Below are positions 50,622-58,743 of a DNA stretch of 64,000 nucleotides, piece by piece. This stretch comes from Ferdinandcohnia humi_A. Lineage in GTDB: Bacteria > Bacillota > Bacilli > Bacillales > Bacillaceae_L. Positions within the stretch are counted from its first letter, which is position 1, and every line of letters starts with the position of its first letter. Below the pieces are notes generated by a model. The model was not told the origin of the DNA and made no database searches. It saw only the letters and a list, made by a program, of their open reading frames with translations. Location of the stretch: NCBI GenBank assembly GCA_047608075.1, contig JBLKRX010000003.1, positions 1 through 64,000 of the forward strand, written 5' to 3'. The translations under genes were made by a program, and so were the position numbers.

Positions 50622-52571
50622 ATGAAAAAATTGAATATCAAGAATAGTCCCCTACTTTTCTTCGGACTACTTGTCTTACTATTTACAGTAAAAACGTATA
50701 TTGCCTATAATCTTGAATTTAATTTAGATATTAAAAACAATACACAAGAGTTTTTATTAGCGATTAATCCATTAAGCTCTGCCATCTTTTTTATGGGTGT
50801 TGCTTTGTTTTTTAGTGGAACAGGGCGTAATCGAGCACTCATTACAATTCACTTCTTACTTTCCTTTGTTCTTTTTGCAAACATCATGTACTATCGTTTT
50901 TTTACAGACTTTATTACGCTTCCTGTCCTTATGCAAACGAAGAACTTTGGTGATTTAGGGGGAAGTGTGGCCGCACTATTTAAGCCATATGATTTTCTTT
51001 ATTTCCTTGATGTTATAATCGGAATTGTTCTAATTTTAACTGGTACCCTTACTTTAAAAGGGACAATTAAAAAGAGAACAGTTGCAGGAGTATTTATGGC
51101 AGCCATTCTTATTTTTGCTGGTAACCTACATCTTGCAGAAGAGGATAGACCTGAATTATTAACAAGATCCTTTGATAGAAATTACCTAGTAAAGTATCTA
51201 GGTATGTATAATTACCATATTTATGATGCGATTCAGACTGCAAAATCGTCCTCTCAACGAGTTCTCGCTGATGGTGATGATATAACTGAGGTTGAAAACT
51301 ATACAAAGGCTAATTTTGGCCAGCGAAACCAGGAACTATTTGGACAAGCAAAGGGTATGAATGTCGTCTATTTAGAACTAGAATCATTTCAAACCTTTCT
51401 TTTAGACTATAAGCTACATGGAGAAGAAGTTACACCGTTTTTAAATAGCCTAACAAGGGACAAGAATACGTTTTACTTCCCTAACTTTTTCCATCAGACA
51501 GCACAAGGTAAAACATCTGATTCAGAGTTTATTTTAGATAATTCTCTTTATGGGCTTCCTCAGGGTGCCGTATTCATGACCAAAGCTCAGAACACGTATC
51601 AAGCATTCCCGGCAATCCTTAAAGGAAATGGCTATGAAACAGCTTCATTCCATGGTAACTATAGAACGTTCTGGAATCGTGAAAATATGTACAAAGCATT
51701 CGGATACGTTCATTTCTTTGATGCTGAGTTTTATGAATTAACGGAAGACAACACGATCAATTATGGGTTAAATGACAAACCATTTTTTGAACAATCCATG
51801 CCGTTATTAAAGAGTATGGAAGAACCATTTTTTGCGAAATTTATCACTCTTACGAACCATCATCCATTTATTTTAAAAGATGAAGATGTAACGTTAGCTC
51901 CTGGGGATTTTGGTAGTAAAACAGTAAACCACTACTTCCAAACAGCACGTTATATGGATGAGGCGATTCAACAATTCTTTGGTTACCTAAAAGAGAGTGG
52001 GCTTTATGAAAATACAATGGTTGTACTTTATGGGGACCACTATGGTATTTCAGAGAATCATAATAAAGCAATGGCGAAGGTGTTAGGTAAAGAAATTACA
52101 CCGTTTGAAAGTGCACAGCTACAACGTGTACCATTGTTTATTCATATTCCAGGAGTAGAAGGTAAGCAGATGGACACCTATGGAGGGCAGATTGACGTAA
52201 GACCGACCATTCTGCATCTGTTAGGAATTGAAACTACTGACTATATTGAATTTGGTTCAGATCTCTTCTCAGAAGATCACAAACAAATTGTACCGTTCCG
52301 AAACGGAGATTTTGTTTCAAAGGATCACACCTTTGTGAAGGGTGTATGTTATGATAATACAACTGGACAAGAGATTAAAAAAGAAAACTGTCAGTCTTCT
52401 AATGATTACGTAAAAACAACACTTGCTCTTTCAGATAAGCTAGTATATGGTGATTTACTTCGCTTTTATCACCCAACTGGATTTACTCCAGTTGATCGTG
52501 CAAGCCTAGATTATACGAAACGAAACACAATTGTTACTCCATTAGAAAAACAAACCCAGCTACCGGAATAA
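50622..52571 (+). CDS. ltaS: Lipoteichoic acid synthase
   Basis: The 649-aa enzyme polymerises glycerol-phosphate from phosphatidylglycerol on the outer face of the membrane. Five N-terminal helices (about 10-190) precede the sulfatase-like catalytic domain. The nucleophile Thr298 lies in AQGKTSDSEF. Metal ligands are seen in NVVYLELESFQ, HGNYRTFWNRENMY, LYGDHYGISE and the HH of TNHHPF. The length equals that of B. subtilis LtaS (YflE). GTGGAGGGATTCC precedes the ATG. Paralogues (YfnI, YqgS) cannot be fully excluded. Confidence 0.93.
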   Translation: MKKLNIKNSPLLFFGLLVLLFTVKTYIAYNLEFNLDIKNNTQEFLLAINPLSSAIFFMGVALFFSGTGRNRALITIHFLLSFVLFANIMYYRFFTDFITLPVLMQTKNFGDLGGSVAALFKPYDFLYFLDVIIGIVLILTGTLTLKGTIKKRTVAGVFMAAILIFAGNLHLAEEDRPELLTRSFDRNYLVKYLGMYNYHIYDAIQTAKSSSQRVLADGDDITEVENYTKANFGQRNQELFGQAKGMNVVYLELESFQTFLLDYKLHGEEVTPFLNSLTRDKNTFYFPNFFHQTAQGKTSDSEFILDNSLYGLPQGAVFMTKAQNTYQAFPAILKGNGYETASFHGNYRTFWNRENMYKAFGYVHFFDAEFYELTEDNTINYGLNDKPFFEQSMPLLKSMEEPFFAKFITLTNHHPFILKDEDVTLAPGDFGSKTVNHYFQTARYMDEAIQQFFGYLKESGLYENTMVVLYGDHYGISENHNKAMAKVLGKEITPFESAQLQRVPLFIHIPGVEGKQMDTYGGQIDVRPTILHLLGIETTDYIEFGSDLFSEDHKQIVPFRNGDFVSKDHTFVKGVCYDNTTGQEIKKENCQSSNDYVKTTLALSDKLVYGDLLRFYHPTGFTPVDRASLDYTKRNTIVTPLEKQTQLPE

Positions 52572-52578
52572 ATAAGTC

Positions 52579-52609
52579 AAAGGCATCTCAATATGGGGTG
52601 CTTTTTTTA
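52579..52609 (+). terminator. Terminator after ltaS
   Basis: AAAGGCATCTC and GGGGTGCTTT pair imperfectly, followed by seven T. Confidence 0.65.
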
Positions 52610-52644
52610 TGCCAAAAGATATATTTCAAATTTATGTAATATTT

Positions 52645-52670
52645 TGAAACTTTTTTAAGAACATGTCGTC
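52645..52670 (+). promoter_or_regulatory. ECF sigma-type promoter
   Basis: TGAAAC (52645-52650), a 16-base spacer, then CGTC (52667-52670): the standard form of a Bacillus ECF sigma promoter. It lies about 120 bases before a sigma factor gene and is probably autoregulatory. Confidence 0.75.
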
Positions 52671-52791
52671 TAAACTACACAATGATAATTTTTTATTCTA
52701 GGCAAAACTTACAAAAAAGTGGTAATATTAACAATGTTTAACAGATGGATGTAAATAGATAATCGTTTGCTAGTCCTAACGGGGGGATTAC

Positions 52792-53322
52792 ATGAAGAAT
52801 GTAAGAAAGTATGAGTATTATACGAACGAAAGTTTACTCGAGAAACTTATAGACGAGTTCGGCGAAATGGTAAAAAGACTTGCTTATACATATGTGAAAG
52901 ATTGGCAGGTTGCGGAGGATATTACCCAAGAAGTGTTTTTGGCTTGTTATAACAATCTGGAAAACTTTCGAGAGGAATGTTCCTATAAGAACTGGATTTA
53001 TAAGATTACGATTAATAAATGTAAGGATTTTATAAAAGGGAAATGGATTTTACCTAAGGAATTTCTTGAGAGGCTGTTTATGAATGAAAATAAAAGAAGC
53101 ATTACCCCTGAGGATCGACTGATGCTTCTTACAGAGGAACGGATTTTATCTCAAAATGTTCTGAAACTCCCTGTAAAGTATCGTGAAATTATTATTCTCT
53201 ACTACTATGAGGACTTGAAAATTAAGGAAATCTCAGAGCTTACAGGATTAAATGAAGCAACTATAAAGACAAGATTAAGTAGAGGGAAAAAGTTTTTACG
53301 TAAGATATACGAAGGAGGATGA
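52792..53322 (+). CDS. ECF-type RNA polymerase sigma factor
   Basis: The 176-aa sigma factor has region 2 (RLAYTYVKDWQVAEDITQEVFLACY, then YKNWIYKITINKCKDF) and region 4 (YYYEDLKIKEISELTGLNEATIKTRLSRGKKFL). GGGGGGATTAC precedes the ATG. A near-perfect ECF promoter upstream suggests autoregulation. The next gene, 3 bases after the stop, looks like its anti-sigma partner. Two permease genes follow in the same operon. Confidence 0.9.
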   Translation: MKNVRKYEYYTNESLLEKLIDEFGEMVKRLAYTYVKDWQVAEDITQEVFLACYNNLENFREECSYKNWIYKITINKCKDFIKGKWILPKEFLERLFMNENKRSITPEDRLMLLTEERILSQNVLKLPVKYREIIILYYYEDLKIKEISELTGLNEATIKTRLSRGKKFLRKIYEGG

Positions 53323-53325
53323 AAA

Positions 53326-53952
53326 ATGAATATGGATGATAAGCTAAAACACCTCCGTAAAAGTATGGATCAAACTGTTTTTAAGAATCATGCTTTAACA
53401 CCTTACGATAAACTGGATATTAAGAATTACGTCTTATCTAGTAAACGAAAAAAGGAACGCTACTATAAATACACCATGTTCACACTAACCTTATCAGTAA
53501 CATGTGTTTTTTTGCTAGTGATGGGTATTTACTTAAATGGAAAAGTTGAACAGCTTGAGAAACAAGTAACAGATGCGGTTCAGGCAGAACAAGAGGGCTC
53601 TGAAAACAAACCAATTACATTAAACTTTGCTATTAAAAGTGGCGGAGGAGTTTATCTTCCTGGTTTTGAGATTTCGAATTATGCAGTAGGAAATATTGGT
53701 TTAGATGAATACAAAATTTATGCAGGAACTGTAGTAGATGATCCATCAACTGGTTTCCTTTACTTAGTGATTAATAAGGGAAAAGGAAACACTACTAAAA
53801 TCCAGTATTCTTTTGCTAAAGGAGCACCATTAAAAATTATGGCCATTGAGGGGCAAGAGTTGGTTTTAAGTGCACAAGGGAATCGGATCTATTTTGATGT
53901 ACCTAACCGTAATGTGTATTACGGATCAAAGCGCCAACTTTACAATCATTAA
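53326..53952 (+). CDS. Single-pass anti-sigma-like protein
   Basis: The 208-aa protein has a cytoplasmic N-terminus of about 45 residues, one membrane helix (about 47-68), a short coiled stretch (GKVEQLEKQVTDAVQAEQEG) and an outer beta-rich domain of about 110 residues. It lacks a zinc motif. Position and layout point to an anti-sigma factor with an outer sensor domain. GGAGGATGAAAA precedes the ATG. The family is not one I can name. Confidence 0.7.
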   Translation: MNMDDKLKHLRKSMDQTVFKNHALTPYDKLDIKNYVLSSKRKKERYYKYTMFTLTLSVTCVFLLVMGIYLNGKVEQLEKQVTDAVQAEQEGSENKPITLNFAIKSGGGVYLPGFEISNYAVGNIGLDEYKIYAGTVVDDPSTGFLYLVINKGKGNTTKIQYSFAKGAPLKIMAIEGQELVLSAQGNRIYFDVPNRNVYYGSKRQLYNH

Positions 53953-53985
53953 ACAGAAAACAATTGTATGATGGGGGGGAGATGA

Positions 53986-55680
53986 TTGAAGCTTGCGTTT
54001 TCGATAGGAAGGCTTGTCTGTATCAACCTATTAGTATTGATCGGTCTTATGTTAGTAACGATGATTCCAAGAGAGACAAACCAGGTCGAAATAAATGAAT
54101 TCAAAGTGAAGTATATTTTCTCGTCGCAAGTATATTTTACAAATGTAATTGATTTTTTTAAAGAAAGATTCGAAACCTTAAGCTTAGGGGAAACCTGGGA
54201 TAGAACATCCGTTTTTCAGGAAACCGTGTTTTATTTTTCCAAAAGCCTTGTCCTAATGGGGATGTCACTATTGCTTTGCTTCGTAATAGGGGGTGGACTT
54301 GGTTGGATTATGCAAAAAGTACCTATCAAAAGGATAGACTTAGAATGGTTTAGAGTTCCAAATTTTTTACTCTTTATTCCTCTGGTATACCTTATAACAA
54401 TTAGTGGTGAGATGAAGTCAGTATTCTTACTTTCACTACTTATTTCAATCTATCCGTCGATATTTGTTGCCCAACTGATACATAAACAATTAAAGAATAG
54501 TATTCCTTTTTTTCAAGGGATGAAGTCTATTTTAACCAAGTTGACTAAACTAGTTTTGCTGCTCATCTCAAACATAGTTCTTGTCGAGTGGCTAACAGAA
54601 TACAGTGGGGCAGGATATAAATTAGTTAGTTTGGTGGATTTCAGTAATGAACCTTTTTCAAGGGCATTACGAAACTATGAATATGAATTAATAATTACGC
54701 TAGTATTATGTTTCATTATTACGGTGCTCTTAACACAATGGATTGAGTATCTTTACAAGAAACAGATGACTGAATATAAGAGCCATTGGGGTTGGCTTGT
54801 GTTTTCTCATATTTTAATCCTAATAGGTGTAATCATTTTAGCGTTATTCCCACGTGGTGGAACTCAGGATTACACCGATGTCGTCTATATTTTTTCTATG
54901 GATACCTATAAGGAAAACATAAAAGGGCTGCTTAATGGGATTTATTACGACCAAACCCTTGGGATGACGAAATCTGGATTTGCTGTAGAGGAAGAAATTG
55001 CAAGATATTTTCCTAGGAGTTTAAAAATTATTATTTCGGCATTTATCATATGTATCATTTTGGGAATAAGTAAGGGAATTTTTGATTTTAAGTACCAAAA
55101 TAGATGGTTTTCGTTTATTGGGAGAGGTACTACATGGCTTACGTCTGCAATCCCAGACTTCTTTTTAATCATCTTATTGCAGTGGATAATTCTAGTAAAC
55201 TTCCAATCAATCGATATTCTAGGTTATGAGGAATGGTATAACTTTATCCTTCCGGCATTATTAATTTCCATTCATCCGATTATGTATATTGCCAACATTA
55301 CAAGAGGAGCAATAAGCGATGAAAGCGGAGAGCTGTATGTACTTGTTGCTCATTCAAAAGGACTGACAAGGGACAAGATTATTATGAGCCATATCTTTAA
55401 GAATGCCATGATTGCAATTAGTAATCACCTTCCTACGGTCATGCTATATATTATGTCAAACTTATTAATTATTGAATGGCTACTTGATTACAAAGGTGCT
55501 GCGTACCGATTGTTTAAAGCAGTGGAGTTTAGTAAATTGATTAGCGTACAAGGTGGACTTGCAACAGAAGAGGCGCCACTCATATTCGGATTACTGGTAT
55601 GTTTTATGTTACCTCTATTTATTGCCCAAGTTTTGGGGACAGTAACGAAATACAAATATAACAAGGTATGGAGGGAGTAG
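53986..55680 (+). CDS. Duplicated OppB/DppB-like permease protein
   Basis: The 564-aa protein contains two permease units in one chain. Each half ends with a similar block: VEWLTEYSGAGYKLVSLVDF in the first, IEWLLDYKGAAYRLFKAVEF in the second. The second half keeps the ATPase-docking EAA loop (VAHSKGLTRDKIIMSHIFKN); the first half has lost it. TTG start behind GGGGGGAGATGA. It is followed 1 base later by an OppC-like gene, but no ATPase or binding protein is encoded in the operon. Substrate unknown. Confidence 0.75.
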   Translation: MKLAFSIGRLVCINLLVLIGLMLVTMIPRETNQVEINEFKVKYIFSSQVYFTNVIDFFKERFETLSLGETWDRTSVFQETVFYFSKSLVLMGMSLLLCFVIGGGLGWIMQKVPIKRIDLEWFRVPNFLLFIPLVYLITISGEMKSVFLLSLLISIYPSIFVAQLIHKQLKNSIPFFQGMKSILTKLTKLVLLLISNIVLVEWLTEYSGAGYKLVSLVDFSNEPFSRALRNYEYELIITLVLCFIITVLLTQWIEYLYKKQMTEYKSHWGWLVFSHILILIGVIILALFPRGGTQDYTDVVYIFSMDTYKENIKGLLNGIYYDQTLGMTKSGFAVEEEIARYFPRSLKIIISAFIICIILGISKGIFDFKYQNRWFSFIGRGTTWLTSAIPDFFLIILLQWIILVNFQSIDILGYEEWYNFILPALLISIHPIMYIANITRGAISDESGELYVLVAHSKGLTRDKIIMSHIFKNAMIAISNHLPTVMLYIMSNLLIIEWLLDYKGAAYRLFKAVEFSKLISVQGGLATEEAPLIFGLLVCFMLPLFIAQVLGTVTKYKYNKVWRE

Positions 55681-55681
55681 C

Positions 55682-56578
55682 ATGAAGAAAAATTATTTAT
55701 TATTGATCGGAATTCTAATGTTTCTTGGATTAGTTGCAGCTATGATTGCTTCCCCTTTTGTCGTCAGTGAAACAGATCTTGATGCAGAGAGAATGAGATT
55801 TTACGAGGATGGAAGTATGGCGAGGGCACCTTTTCCCCCTCTTAAGGACGATCTATTAGGAACCGACCAAGACGGACGTAGTCTAGGTAGTCTAATTCTT
55901 ATTGGTACAAAGGATACACTTATTATCATTTTCTCAATTACCCTTATCCGTTATTTAATTTCTATCCCACTAGCCTTATTAGGTTCGGAGAAAAAAGGAA
56001 CATCGCATTGGATTATTACGATGCTGCACACATTTTTCTCGGCAATTCCGACTTTAATCGCAGCGATTATCTTTATAAATCTACCATTTTTGATATTTTC
56101 CACAACAAGATTTATTTGGGCTATCTTTATTTTGGCTTTTATAGAAGTTGGAAGAACAAGTCATCTTTTTCAGCAGCAAGCACATGATCTCTCTCAAAAA
56201 GAGTTCATCCGCGTTGCAATAGTACAGGGAAACAGCCAATTTGGGCTTATTTTTAGGCATTATATCCCATATATGCTGCCGAATATCGTAAGTAATTTTT
56301 TCGTGGATCTTGGAAGGGTTACCGTCTTAATCGGACAGTTAGGATTATTTAGCATCTTTGTTTCACAGAAGTTTGTAGAACTAGACAACGGTTTTGGCGA
56401 ATTACAAAACACAAGTCATAATTGGGCAACTCTACTTGGTGAAACCAGATATGCCATATTATCTGCCCCGTGGATTCCAATCGTTCCGGCCTTGGCCTTA
56501 TTTTACGCGATGTTGACCTTCAATATCATTGGAGAGGGATTAAGAAGACGATTTAGTAAGACAGCACAATATTTATAG
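55682..56578 (+). CDS. OppC/DppC-like permease protein
   Basis: The 298-aa permease has an N-terminal helix followed by the OppC hallmark DDLLGTDQDGRSLGSLILIGTKDTL. About five further helices and an EAA loop (VAIVQGNSQFGLIFRHYIPYM) follow. It would pair with the duplicated OppB-like protein encoded just before it. It is the last gene of the sigma-factor operon. The partner ATPase must come from elsewhere, or the complex has another role. Confidence 0.8.
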   Translation: MKKNYLLLIGILMFLGLVAAMIASPFVVSETDLDAERMRFYEDGSMARAPFPPLKDDLLGTDQDGRSLGSLILIGTKDTLIIIFSITLIRYLISIPLALLGSEKKGTSHWIITMLHTFFSAIPTLIAAIIFINLPFLIFSTTRFIWAIFILAFIEVGRTSHLFQQQAHDLSQKEFIRVAIVQGNSQFGLIFRHYIPYMLPNIVSNFFVDLGRVTVLIGQLGLFSIFVSQKFVELDNGFGELQNTSHNWATLLGETRYAILSAPWIPIVPALALFYAMLTFNIIGEGLRRRFSKTAQYL

Positions 56579-56671
56579 ACAAATTTTGAGAATACAACGA
56601 GTGTTTACTGGTTGTATTTTCCTATTTTATATATAATGATGAAGAACAATTAAGACATCGGAGGATATACG

Positions 56672-57037
56672 ATGAAAGCTTATTTATTTTTAATGATCGC
56701 CATTGTTTCAGAATTGTTTGGTACATCCATGTTAAAAGCGTCAAATGGATTTACAAAGCTACTACCTAGCATTGGCGTTATTTTAGGTTTCGGACTTGCC
56801 TTTTTTTCACTGTCATTATCATTACGAACCATTCCACTTAGTATTGCATATGCCATCTGGTCTGGAATTGGTACAGCCGTAACCGCGATTATTGGCGTAC
56901 TAGTCTGGAAGGAAAAATTAAATATTATGAGTGTAGCAGGTATATTGTTGATCATAATAGGGGTTATTTTACTAAACCTTCACTCGCCTGGGCACGAGAC
57001 GCTACAGCAGCTGGAGGGCGCCAGGGAAGGAAATTAA
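56672..57037 (+). CDS. SMR-family multidrug efflux protein
   Basis: The 121-aa protein has four helices and the essential Glu14 in the first (MIAIVSELFGTSMLKAS). It also has the SMR motif IPLSIAYAIWSGIGTA. Such dimers export quaternary ammonium compounds or guanidinium by proton exchange. The tail after the fourth helix (SPGHETLQQLEG) is longer than usual. CGGAGGATATACG precedes the ATG. No second SMR gene is adjacent. Confidence 0.9.
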   Translation: MKAYLFLMIAIVSELFGTSMLKASNGFTKLLPSIGVILGFGLAFFSLSLSLRTIPLSIAYAIWSGIGTAVTAIIGVLVWKEKLNIMSVAGILLIIIGVILLNLHSPGHETLQQLEGAREGN

Positions 57038-57084
57038 GCTATATCTTAGGGTCGTCCTGTAAAAATCCGATGAAATTAGCTAAA

Positions 57085-57206
57085 AGCCATATAATCAGGT
57101 GTGGATTTCCGGCTAAAAGCCATAGAATTAGAGTAACGCTCATAGAGTCGAAATAAAAGCCATAGAACTGAATTAACGTCCATAGAAACAAAATAAAAGC
57201 CATGGA
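57085..57206 (-). repeat. Five-unit 20-bp periodic array, family A, inverted
   Basis: CATAGA or CATGGA cores start at 57121, 57141, 57161, 57181 and 57201, exactly 20 bases apart. A further AAAAGCCAT lies at 57082-57090. On the minus strand this reads TTCTATGGCTTTTATT and so on, ending GGCTTTTAGC, as at 731-826. It lies between two converging genes. Confidence 0.9.
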
Positions 57207-57245
57207 ACCCATTTTTGACAAGAAAGGTAGTCAATATCAACTAGA

Positions 57246-57281
57246 AAAAGCCCAAGGAACCTCATTTTTCCTTAGGCTTTC
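57246..57281 (-). terminator. Terminator of the dioxygenase gene
   Basis: AAAGCCCAAGGAA and TTCCTTAGGCTTT pair with one mismatch. On the minus strand TTTTTC follows. Confidence 0.75.
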
Positions 57282-57293
57282 TATGAATTTACC

Positions 57294-58262
57294 TCACGAA
57301 ATATCCAAAGGCCTTAATTTAGCTTCAATTTCACTACGTTTTGGCTCCAAAAATGGAGGGAGTGCAAGTTTTTCTCCCAATGTATCAATCGGTTCATCCA
57401 CATCGAATCCGGGTGTATCAGTTGAGAGCTCAAACAAGATACCATTTGGTTCTCTAAAATAAAGTGCCTTAAAATAATAGCGGTCAACTTTCCCAGAGTT
57501 CGGAAGGCGTGTACCTCTTATCTTTTTAAACCAATATTCATATTCATTTTCATTAGGGATGCGGAAGGCTACATGGTGAACACCGCCGCGACCTAACCGT
57601 TCCTTTGGTAAATCAGGACGTGTTTCAATATGAATCTCTGCACCAGGACCACCTTCCCCTGTAGTATACACAAGAATGTCTGGAAACTCCCCTGCTAATG
57701 AAGGGTAGGTGCTAACTTTGCGAAACCCCATAACCTCTGTGAGGATGCGAACAGTAGGGCTAGAATCGGAAACGGTCAATGTGACAGGCCCTAATCCAAT
57801 GATAGCATGGTCTGTAGAAATATCTGGAACAGGCCAGGGCTCGCCCGCAGCTACACCGTTCTCCCCATTATCCGCTACGAGAATGAGTCGTGTTCCTTCA
57901 AAGTCTTGAAAGGCAAAAGTATCTCGATTTGCTCTTTGTGTGATTGCTTCAGATTCAATGCCATAATCCGCTAATCGTTTTTTCCAAAAATGAAGGGACT
58001 CTGTACTTTTTACACGTAAGGAGGTAGAAGAAATACTTGAGACCCCAGGATGTGTTCTTCCTAAGCTCGGAATATCGAAAAAGGTTACTTCCGTACCAGG
58101 GCTCCCTTTCGCGTCTCCGTAAAATAGATGATAGGATTGCGTATTATCTTGGTTAACGGTCTTTTTGATTAAGCGCATTCCAAGTACTTTTGTGTAAAAT
58201 TCATAATTCCGTTCAGCCTTACCGGTCAATATTGAAACATGGTGTAAACCTAATAATTGCAT
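57294..58262 (-). CDS. Ring-cleaving dioxygenase, MhqA/MhqE/MhqO type
   Basis: The 322-aa protein contains two glyoxalase/VOC modules. The first starts LLGLHHVSILTGKAERNYEF; the second contains HHVAFRIPNENEYEYW and ends with NGILFELSTDTPGF. The His and Glu residues bind the metal of an extradiol-type dioxygenase. Homologues in B. subtilis belong to the MhqR regulon and help remove hydroquinones and catechols. The ATG at 58262 follows GGGGG. An MhqR-type palindrome lies 26 bases upstream of the start. Confidence 0.9.
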   Translation of the reverse strand: MQLLGLHHVSILTGKAERNYEFYTKVLGMRLIKKTVNQDNTQSYHLFYGDAKGSPGTEVTFFDIPSLGRTHPGVSSISSTSLRVKSTESLHFWKKRLADYGIESEAITQRANRDTFAFQDFEGTRLILVADNGENGVAAGEPWPVPDISTDHAIIGLGPVTLTVSDSSPTVRILTEVMGFRKVSTYPSLAGEFPDILVYTTGEGGPGAEIHIETRPDLPKERLGRGGVHHVAFRIPNENEYEYWFKKIRGTRLPNSGKVDRYYFKALYFREPNGILFELSTDTPGFDVDEPIDTLGEKLALPPFLEPKRSEIEAKLRPLDIS

Positions 58263-58287
58263 ACTTGTACCCCCTTGAAAGCTATAA

Positions 58288-58305
58288 TATCTTGAATTCA
58301 AGATA
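58288..58305. promoter_or_regulatory. MhqR-type operator before the dioxygenase gene
   Basis: TATCTTGAATTCAAGATA is a perfect palindrome, nearly the same as 49431-49448 and the known MhqR box. On the minus strand a -10 TATAAT lies just upstream of it. Confidence 0.8.
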
Positions 58306-58323
58306 ATTATATCATATAAAGTT

Positions 58324-58347
58324 AAAAAGCCAAGGCATTGCCCTGGC
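58324..58347 (-). terminator. Terminator of the 50-aa gene
   Basis: GCCAAGGC and GCCCTGGC pair with one mismatch around ATT. On the minus strand TTTTTAAC follows. Confidence 0.7.
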
Positions 58348-58358
58348 CGAATTACATC

Positions 58359-58511
58359 TTATTTCTTATTGTTGATATTTTGTTTTTCTGCTTTTACCTC
58401 TGAATAAGAAGCAAATTCAACTAGTTCCTCGCTTATTCTGTTTCCTTTTTTAGTATTGTTATTGCGCTGTGCATTCGCATTTCCACGTTTCGTTCTTCCC
58501 AACACATTCAT
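58359..58511 (-). CDS. Possible gamma-type small acid-soluble spore protein
   Basis: The 50-aa product begins MNVLGRTKRGNANAQRNNNT and ends with VEFASYSEVKAEKQNINNKK. Asn/Gln richness and the EFAS-x-x-x-V-x-x-x-x-QN spacing recall gamma-type SASPs (EFASETNAQQVRKQN). It is much shorter than the usual gamma-SASP and has only one such segment. GGAG stands close to the ATG; a GTG two codons later has better spacing. A terminator follows 12 bases beyond the stop. Confidence 0.55.
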   Translation of the reverse strand: MNVLGRTKRGNANAQRNNNTKKGNRISEELVEFASYSEVKAEKQNINNKK

Positions 58512-58743
58512 CTCCATTCATGGTAATAGGGTATGAAAGCATAACTTAACATTTTGTAGTATGAGGATTTTCTGTTGTTTTATGTAAGCAACAGGTAAAC
58601 CTGTCTTCTGGGAATTTTATGTATCACGGATTGCAGGAATTTCAACATCTATGCAGAAAGGTATAAAAATCAAGTTTTGACAGGAGTGAACCATTATTCT
58701 AAAAACGAAACCTATAAGCCCCTTTACCTTATCAAGGGTGGGA

